The notes beneath the pieces were generated by a model. It was not told the origin of the DNA and made no database searches. It worked only from the letters and a program-made list of their open reading frames with translations. A stretch of DNA of 10,288 nucleotides, from contig JAEEYS010000045.1 of assembly GCA_016288255.1 (NCBI GenBank), positions 1 to 10,288 on the forward strand, written 5' to 3'. Made by a program: the position numbers and the translations under genes. Origin of the DNA: Bacillota bacterium (GTDB taxonomy: Bacteria; Bacillota; Tb-RUG-66). Below, in pieces: positions 5,364 through 10,288 of the stretch; positions within the stretch are counted from its first letter, which is position 1, and every line of letters starts with the position of its first letter.

Positions 5364-6575
5364 ATGGATCTGACTTTAAAGGAAATCGAAAAAGCAAGAC
5401 GGAATTTAAACGGAATCATAGCAAAAACACGCTGTTATCGGTGCAACGCTTTAAATGAATTGACACACGGAGATATTTATCTAAAACTGGAAAATCTGCA
5501 AAAAACCGGCGCGTTCAAGATCAGAGGAGCTTATCATAAGATCTCGAGCCTGTCTGAAGAAGAACGGAAAAGGGGCGTGATCGCTTCTTCCGCGGGAAAT
5601 CATGCCCAGGGAGTGGCATTGGCGTCCAAGATCTTTGGAACGCAGGCGACCATTGTCATGCCGGTCCACGCGCCTATTTCCAAAATAGAAGCTACAGAAA
5701 AACATGGAGCAAAAGTGGTCCTAAAAGGCGAGATCTATGACGAAGCCTATGAAGAGGCGGTCAGGCTTTGCGAAGAAAAAGGCTATACCTTTATCCATCC
5801 TTTTGATGATGTCAAGGTCATGGCCGGACAAGGGACCATTGGGTTAGAAATTTTAGAAGAGATACCGGACGCGGATATGATCGTAGTTCCCATAGGGGGC
5901 GGCGGTCTGATCTCGGGGATCGCGGTGGCGGCAAAATCCATTCGCCCCGATATCAAGGTGATCGGTGTGCAGGCCAAAAACAAACCCGCTATGGCGGAAT
6001 CTTTAAAAAACCGCAGCAGAGTTTCGATCATGGGGACCACCACGATCGCAGACGGCATTTCGGTCAAGACGCCGGGCGAGCTCACCTATGAGTGTATTTT
6101 GAATTATGTAGATGACATCGTTACGGTGGAAGAAGAAGAGATCGCCAGCGCTATTTTACTCTTGGCGGAGCGAAGCAAGATCATTGCTGAGGGCGCGGGA
6201 GCAACGCCGGTAGCAGCCATGATGGGGCCTTTGAAGAATTCTTTGGAAGGCAAAAAGGCGGTAGCGCTGATCAGCGGCGGCAATATCGACATCAACCTGT
6301 TTATGCGGATCTTGGAAAGAAGCTTGAAGATGAGCGTAAGGCTATTGACAGTGACCGTGATCCTGCCGGACAGCCCGGGAAGTTTGGTAAAATTGACGAC
6401 AGCCATTGCGGAATCCAACTGCAATATCATGTCGGTGCAGCACAAACGGATCGGCGGCGACTACGGGATCGGGTATGCCGAAGTAGAGGTAGAAGTGGAA
6501 ATTTTAAGCCATGAAGCCCTGCAACTGTTAAAAGAAAAGCTAAAGGAAAACAATTTTATGTTTAAACTCGACTAA
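5364..6575 (+). CDS. ilvA: Threonine ammonia-lyase with C-terminal ACT domain
   Basis: A 403-residue fold-type II PLP enzyme that converts L-threonine to 2-oxobutyrate and ammonia (and often L-serine to pyruvate). PLP-binding features are Lys52 in TGAFKIRGA, SAGNHAQG (76-83), the glycine loop IGGGGL (177-182) and SGGN (305-308). A single ACT domain follows from about residue 329 (VTVILPDSPGSLVKLTTAIAE and onward). The size and single ACT domain match the medium-length form rather than the roughly 510-residue biosynthetic IlvA, so a catabolic role is plausible. The start is ATG at 5364, with AGGAG (5352-5356) 7 nt upstream; an in-frame ATG at 5334 coincides with the expected transcription start and has no ribosome binding site. 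The gene lies just upstream of the 2-oxoacid oxidoreductase operon, on the same strand, with a weak terminator between them. The ACT domain suggests amino-acid allostery. Confidence 0.93.
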   Translation: MDLTLKEIEKARRNLNGIIAKTRCYRCNALNELTHGDIYLKLENLQKTGAFKIRGAYHKISSLSEEERKRGVIASSAGNHAQGVALASKIFGTQATIVMPVHAPISKIEATEKHGAKVVLKGEIYDEAYEEAVRLCEEKGYTFIHPFDDVKVMAGQGTIGLEILEEIPDADMIVVPIGGGGLISGIAVAAKSIRPDIKVIGVQAKNKPAMAESLKNRSRVSIMGTTTIADGISVKTPGELTYECILNYVDDIVTVEEEEIASAILLLAERSKIIAEGAGATPVAAMMGPLKNSLEGKKAVALISGGNIDINLFMRILERSLKMSVRLLTVTVILPDSPGSLVKLTTAIAESNCNIMSVQHKRIGGDYGIGYAEVEVEVEILSHEALQLLKEKLKENNFMFKLD

Positions 6576-6601
6576 TAAAATTTGTTTTATTAGACGTTTT
6601 T
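6572..6601 (+). terminator. AT-rich hairpin at the end of ilvA, candidate terminator
   Basis: CTAATAAAA (6572-6580) and TTTTATTAG (6585-6593) form a perfect 9-bp stem with a TTTG loop. They are flanked by a possible CG/CG extension after one A-A mismatch and followed by five T (6597-6601). The ilvA stop codon (6573-6575) is inside the left arm. The AT-rich stem is weak, so read-through into the por operon is possible. Confidence 0.5.
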
Positions 6602-6659
6602 ATATAAATTTAAGCAATAGTATTTGTTGTAAAACAACCGCGGAGGGAGGATTTATTTA

Positions 6660-7244
6660 ATGGATAAGATGTTAGAGATTCGTTGGCACGGCAGAGGCGG
6701 CCAAGGTGTAAAAACAGCATCATTACTATTGGCAGAAGCTGCTTTTGTGGCAGGCAAATCGATTCAGGGATTCCCGGAATATGGACCGGAACGTATGGGT
6801 GCGCCGGTAACGGCATACAATCGGATCAGTGATAATCCGATCACCATTCATTCCAATATTTATGAACCGGATCTGGTAGCAGTAGCAGACGCCACCTTGA
6901 TCGGAACCGTAGATGTAACAGCAGGACTCAAAAAAGAAAACCCGATCATTGTCAATACGGATGAAGATCCGAAGGTGATCAAAGAAAAATTAGGATTTGA
7001 AGGCCCTGTTTATACGGTAGACGCCAATAGTATTTCGGTAGAAGCTTTGGGAAAAGTTTTTCCAAACGTGCCGATGATGGCAGCGGTAGTAAAAGTCAGC
7101 GGCTTAATGAGCTATGAAGAATTTTATAGCTTGATGGAAAAACAATTCCAGAAAAAATTCGCAACAAAACAAAACGTGATCGCAGGGAACTTGAAAGCTT
7201 TGGAAAAAGCCTTTAAGGAGGTGAAATCCAGTGAAGAAGTATGA
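6660..7244 (+). CDS. porC: 2-oxoacid:ferredoxin oxidoreductase, gamma subunit (pyruvate synthase PorC/PorG type)
   Basis: A 194-residue gamma subunit of a four-subunit 2-oxoacid:ferredoxin oxidoreductase, which oxidatively decarboxylates a 2-oxoacid to an acyl-CoA, CO2 and reduced ferredoxin in the cytoplasm. Diagnostic features are the near-N-terminal GRGGQGVKTAS (11-21) and FPEYGPERMGAPV (38-50), followed by the Rossmann-like core of this subunit. The length is normal. The start is ATG at 6660: GGAGGGAGG (6642-6650) ends 9 nt upstream. It is the first gene of a tight operon and overlaps porD by 14 nt. The leader (6602-6659) is AT-rich with a small GTTGT-AAA-ACAAC dyad (6626-6638); TTGTTT (6582-6587) and TATAAA (6603-6608) are a poor promoter pair, so I do not call one. 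Confidence 0.93.
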   Translation: MDKMLEIRWHGRGGQGVKTASLLLAEAAFVAGKSIQGFPEYGPERMGAPVTAYNRISDNPITIHSNIYEPDLVAVADATLIGTVDVTAGLKKENPIIVNTDEDPKVIKEKLGFEGPVYTVDANSISVEALGKVFPNVPMMAAVVKVSGLMSYEEFYSLMEKQFQKKFATKQNVIAGNLKALEKAFKEVKSSEEV

Positions 7245-7527
7245 TGAAGTAACGATCAATCCGAATACTGGATGGAAAAGCATGACCGAAGCAGGCAAAA
7301 TGTATGCCAGAGGGAATTCAGAAAGCTTTTTGACAGGCGACTGGAGAACCATGACACCTGTTTGGGACAGCACAAAATGTATTCATTGTTTACAATGCTG
7401 GGCAATTTGTCCGGATATGTCTATTGAAGTAGAAGGCGGCAAACTGACAGGTTTTGACTATGACCACTGCAAAGGCTGTGGCATGTGCTCCAAAGAATGT
7501 CCAGTGGGTGCCATTAAAATGGAATAG
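7231..7527 (+). CDS. porD: 2-oxoacid:ferredoxin oxidoreductase, delta subunit (2x[4Fe-4S] ferredoxin-like)
   Basis: A 98-residue delta subunit that carries electrons from the catalytic subunits to external ferredoxin. Two complete CX2CX2CX3CP motifs are visible: Cys50, 53, 56, 60 (CIHCLQCWAICP) and Cys80, 83, 86, 90 (CKGCGMCSKECP), each expected to ligate one [4Fe-4S] cluster. The N-terminal stretch (1-45) is the usual lead-in of PorD proteins, with GDWR at 36-39. The start is GTG at 7231 because AAGGAGGTG (7215-7223) lies 7 nt upstream. This puts the start inside the last 14 nt of porC in another frame, consistent with translational coupling. Confidence 0.94.
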   Translation: MKKYDEVTINPNTGWKSMTEAGKMYARGNSESFLTGDWRTMTPVWDSTKCIHCLQCWAICPDMSIEVEGGKLTGFDYDHCKGCGMCSKECPVGAIKME

Positions 7528-7544
7528 AAGGAGGAGAATATAGT

Positions 7545-8735
7545 ATGACAGGAAAACAGCAAAAAGTTTCTTTAAGTGGGAATGAAGCGATCGCAACCGC
7601 AATGCGTCAGATCAATCCGGATGTAGTTGCAGCATATCCCATCACTCCGTCTACAGAAGTTCCTCAATACTTTTCCGCTTTTGTAGCCAATGGGCAAGTA
7701 GATACGGACTTTGTAACGGTAGAAAGTGAACACAGTGCCATGAGCGCGACTATCGGCGCTTCGGCAGCAGGTGTGAGAGCAATGACAGCAACATCAGCAA
7801 ATGGTTTGGCATACATGTGGGAAGTGGTTTATATCGCGGCTTCCATGAGATTGCCTATCGTAATGCCGGTAGTAAACCGTGCTTTATCCGGCCCCTTAAA
7901 CATCCACTGCGACCACAGTGACAGCATGGGCGCCAAAGATGCAGGCTGGATCCAACTCTTTTCCGAAGACAACCAAGAAGTATATGACAATATCATCCAG
8001 GCACTTCGGATCGCGGAACATCCGGATGTCAGCTTACCGGTCATGGTAATGCAGGACGGTTTCGTTACCAGCCACGGTTTGGCAGATATGACCATTTTAT
8101 CCGATGAAGACGTAAAAGCTTTTGTAGGAGAAAAAGATTATACAGGCGGACTTTTGGATGTGGACAATCCGGTATCCATGGGTCTGATGGATCTGCAGCC
8201 TTATTATATCAAACACAAACGCCAGCAAGTGCAGGCGATGGAAAACGCGAAAAAAGTCATTCTGGATATCGCGAAAGAATATGAAGAATTGACCGGCAGA
8301 AAATATTCCTATTTTGAAGAATATAAAATGGAAGACGCCGAAGCAGCTATTTTGGTATTGAACTCTACAGCAGGGACCGCAAAATATGTAGTGGATCTGT
8401 TAAGAGAACAAGGCAAAAAAGTAGGCTTGATCAAATTAAGATTGTTCCGTCCGTTCCCGGGTCAAGAACTGGCACAGGCCATCAAAAAGGTAAAAGCGCT
8501 GGCTGTTATGGACAGAATCGATACCTTCTCCACATGGGGCGGCCCGGTCTTCACAGAAGTGAGAAACGCTTGCTACGGTCAAGTAAAAGATACGGAAATC
8601 GTAAACTATATTTATGGTTTGGGCGGTAAAGATACCGATGCCAACGATATATTGAGCGTATATCAGGATCTGATGAAAATAGTGGAAACCGGTAAAGTGG
8701 ACTGCTATTATCAATACCTGGGTATAGAAGAGTAG
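7545..8735 (+). CDS. porA: 2-oxoacid:ferredoxin oxidoreductase, alpha subunit (PorA type)
   Basis: A 396-residue alpha subunit that contributes the pyrimidine-binding half of the thiamine diphosphate site. Visible family motifs are AYPITPSTEV (30-39), TVESEHSAMSATIGASAAG (58-76, with the conserved acidic residues of the cofactor site), LSGPLNIHCDHSD (114-126) and a C-terminal Rossmann-like region with KLRLFRPFPGQEL. The length is normal for the alpha subunit of split enzymes and far shorter than the single-chain PFOR of about 1,170 residues. The start is ATG at 7545 with AAGGAGG (7528-7534) 10 nt upstream; the gap from porD is 17 nt. Whether pyruvate, 2-oxobutyrate or a branched oxoacid is preferred is not decided by these motifs. 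Confidence 0.94.
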   Translation: MTGKQQKVSLSGNEAIATAMRQINPDVVAAYPITPSTEVPQYFSAFVANGQVDTDFVTVESEHSAMSATIGASAAGVRAMTATSANGLAYMWEVVYIAASMRLPIVMPVVNRALSGPLNIHCDHSDSMGAKDAGWIQLFSEDNQEVYDNIIQALRIAEHPDVSLPVMVMQDGFVTSHGLADMTILSDEDVKAFVGEKDYTGGLLDVDNPVSMGLMDLQPYYIKHKRQQVQAMENAKKVILDIAKEYEELTGRKYSYFEEYKMEDAEAAILVLNSTAGTAKYVVDLLREQGKKVGLIKLRLFRPFPGQELAQAIKKVKALAVMDRIDTFSTWGGPVFTEVRNACYGQVKDTEIVNYIYGLGGKDTDANDILSVYQDLMKIVETGKVDCYYQYLGIEE

Positions 8736-8748
8736 GAGGTGCACGAAG

Positions 8749-9675
8749 ATGGCAAAAAATTTAAAAGAATTATCTCAAAAAGAAGGCTTATTGGCAAGCG
8801 GCCATAGAATGTGCGCAGGCTGCGGTGCACCGGTTGTAATCAAACATGTATTGATGGCAGCAGAAGATCCGGTGGTTGTCAGCTGTGCAACAGGTTGTTT
8901 GGAAGTTTCTACGGCGATCTATCCGTATACTTCCTGGAAAACACCTTTTATCCATTCGGCTTTTGAAAACGCTTCCGCTACATTAAGCGGGATCGAAGCC
9001 GCTTATGAAAACATGAAAAAAAGAGGCTTGACAGATAAAGAAATCAAATTCGTTGCTTTCGGCGGCGACGGCGGTACTTATGATATCGGGCTGCAGTCTT
9101 TATCCGGTGCAATGGAAAGAGGCCATAACATGCTTTATGTATGCTATGACAACGGTGCTTACATGAATACCGGGATCCAACGGTCTTCCGCAACACCGAA
9201 ATATGCGGATACCACAACAAGCCCCGCAGGGAAAGTGATCCAAGGGAAACAGCAGTTTAGAAAAAGCTTAACAGACATCATGATCGCGCATAACATTCCT
9301 TATGTAGCGCAATCTGTTCCAAGCAACTGGAAAGACCTTCACAACAAAGCTGCCAAAGCATTCAAAAAAGGCGGCCCTGCTTTTATCAACACTTTGTCCA
9401 TCTGCCCAAGAGGCTGGCGGACCGATACAGAAGACGGTATGCTGGTTACCAGACTGGCAGTAGATACCTGCTTCTGGCCGTTATATGAAGTAGAAGACGG
9501 CGTTTGGAAACTGACTTATAAACCAAAAGAAAAGAAACCTTTGGTAGAATTCTTAAAAGTACAAGGTCGGTTCAAACACTTATTCAAACCGGGCAATGAA
9601 GCGTTGATCGAAGAATTGCAGGAAGAAGTAGATCGTCGTTGGGAAGAACTTTTGATCAAATGCGGCGAAAAATAA
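8749..9675 (+). CDS. porB: 2-oxoacid:ferredoxin oxidoreductase, beta subunit (PorB type, thiamine diphosphate-binding)
   Basis: A 308-residue beta subunit that binds the diphosphate of thiamine diphosphate and one [4Fe-4S] cluster. The thiamine diphosphate motif begins with GDG (106-108) in FGGDGGTYDIG and ends near DNGAYMNTG (134-142), the expected distance apart. Cysteines at 22 and 25 (MCAGCG), 50 (ATGCLE) and 219 (SICPRGW) match the cluster ligands of the family. The length is normal. The start is ATG at 8749; AGGAGGT (8734-8740) is 8 nt upstream and overlaps the porA stop, a 13-nt gap suggesting coupled translation. It is the last gene of the gamma-delta-alpha-beta operon and is followed by a strong terminator. 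Confidence 0.95.
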   Translation: MAKNLKELSQKEGLLASGHRMCAGCGAPVVIKHVLMAAEDPVVVSCATGCLEVSTAIYPYTSWKTPFIHSAFENASATLSGIEAAYENMKKRGLTDKEIKFVAFGGDGGTYDIGLQSLSGAMERGHNMLYVCYDNGAYMNTGIQRSSATPKYADTTTSPAGKVIQGKQQFRKSLTDIMIAHNIPYVAQSVPSNWKDLHNKAAKAFKKGGPAFINTLSICPRGWRTDTEDGMLVTRLAVDTCFWPLYEVEDGVWKLTYKPKEKKPLVEFLKVQGRFKHLFKPGNEALIEELQEEVDRRWEELLIKCGEK

Positions 9676-9691
9676 GAAAATGAAAACAAAC

Positions 9692-9728
9692 AAAAAAGAC
9701 ACGGAAAAAGGTTCCGTGTCTTTTTTTT
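9692..9728. terminator. Bidirectional terminator after the por operon
   Basis: GACACGGAA (9698-9706) pairs with TTCCGTGTC (9712-9720) around an AAAGG loop. The stem extends through six A-T pairs to 9692/9726 and is followed by TT. The flanking A and T runs make it work in both directions, for porB and for the convergent gene ending at 9745. Confidence 0.9.
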
Positions 9729-9744
9729 ATAAAATAAGAAATTC

Positions 9745-10288
9745 TTATTTGTTGGTCCATTTCAGATATTTGGACATGGCATCTACATAAGGTCCCGGCC
9801 AAGTGATATCTTCGTATCCCAAAGTATGCGCTGCATGCAGTACAAAATAAGGATCGTGAAGAAGCGGTCTGCCGAGAGCGATCACGTCTGCCCGGCCGCT
9901 TTCGGAAAATTCCAGTGCGAGGTAAGGGCTGTTGATCAGTCCTACGGTAGCAACGGGGATCTGTAATTCTTCTTTGATCCTTTCGGCGCATTTTAATTGA
10001 TATCCCGGATAGCTTGCCTTATCCGGCGCACCGATACCGCCTGTGCTGACATGGACCAGGTCGACCATATCTTTTACAGGACGAAGGAATTCGATCATAT
10101 CTTCTACCTGGTTGCCGTCTTCGGAATAATCAATGGCGGAAACCCGCAGGAAGATCGGTTTTTCCTTTGGCCAAACTTCTCTGACCGCTTTTACGACTTC
10201 ATAGAGGAAAAGTCCTCTGTTTTGGCCGTATTCATCGGTCCTTTTGTTGGTGGTTTTGGATAAGAACTGGTTGATCAAATAGCCGTGA
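9745..10288 (-). CDS. Old Yellow Enzyme family oxidoreductase (NADH:flavin oxidoreductase / NADPH dehydrogenase-like), 5' end outside window
   Basis: The C-terminal 180 residues of an FMN-binding TIM-barrel ene-reductase; the gene enters from the right edge. The visible part starts at HGYLINQFLSK, the family motif that follows the catalytic substrate-binding histidine region. It continues with NKRTDEYG, FLRVSA (with the conserved FMN-contacting Arg), VHVSTGG, ATVGLI and GRADVIALGRPLLHDPYF, the FMN-phosphate site. This layout is closest to the short YqjM/NamA-type enzymes with no extra C-terminal FeS or NAD domain: the protein ends soon after the barrel at KYLKWTNK. After RTDEYG the usual glycine-rich GSPEN insert is shortened to QNR. 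A TTG in frame at 10278 is an internal leucine codon, not a start. Natural substrate unknown. Confidence 0.85.
   Translation of the reverse strand, partial: HGYLINQFLSKTTNKRTDEYGQNRGLFLYEVVKAVREVWPKEKPIFLRVSAIDYSEDGNQVEDMIEFLRPVKDMVDLVHVSTGGIGAPDKASYPGYQLKCAERIKEELQIPVATVGLINSPYLALEFSESGRADVIALGRPLLHDPYFVLHAAHTLGYEDITWPGPYVDAMSKYLKWTNK

Overview
The window looks like a chromosomal segment of a low-to-moderate GC, Gram-positive anaerobe, most likely a Clostridia-type member of the Bacillota. The evidence is strong AGGAGG-type ribosome binding sites before nearly every gene, several GTG starts, compact co-oriented operons, stem-plus-T-tract terminators, and an oxygen-sensitive four-subunit 2-oxoacid:ferredoxin oxidoreductase. 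I see no transposase, integrase, phage gene, CRISPR array, tRNA or rRNA. The assignment to Clostridia is an inference from style and gene content.

Layout. Positions 1-91 hold a 16-bp tandem repeat that runs off the left edge, followed by a terminator (110-149) that probably closes an unseen upstream gene. A two-gene operon follows: an HpcH/HpaI-type aldolase (262-1020) and a PatB/MalY-type C-S lyase (1045-2232). It ends at a long bidirectional hairpin shared with the convergent alkD-like DNA glycosylase gene (2335-2979, minus). Divergent from that gene is an M14 metallopeptidase with an N-terminal peptidoglycan-binding-like domain (3071-4210). About 495 bases without a gene come next (4211-4705), AT-rich, with a promoter and a possible structured leader, leading to a small flavin-reductase-fold protein (4706-5215).

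The right half is the most coherent part metabolically. An ACT-domain threonine ammonia-lyase (5364-6575) is followed on the same strand by a four-gene gamma-delta-alpha-beta 2-oxoacid:ferredoxin oxidoreductase operon (6660-9675). A terminator (9692-9728) is shared with a convergent, truncated Old Yellow Enzyme-family gene (9745 to the right edge, minus).

How the genes may work together. Threonine ammonia-lyase makes 2-oxobutyrate and ammonia, and a 2-oxoacid:ferredoxin oxidoreductase could turn 2-oxobutyrate into propionyl-CoA, CO2 and reduced ferredoxin. On the left, a PLP beta-lyase (typically yielding pyruvate, ammonia and a thiol) is paired with an aldolase of a family that makes or uses pyruvate. 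Both halves therefore look like amino-acid catabolism through 2-oxoacids. The families are clear from the sequence; the substrate links are inference. No wholly new system is evident. The most unusual signals are the edge tandem repeat, the palindromes placed over -10 boxes, and the threonine lyase/oxidoreductase pairing.
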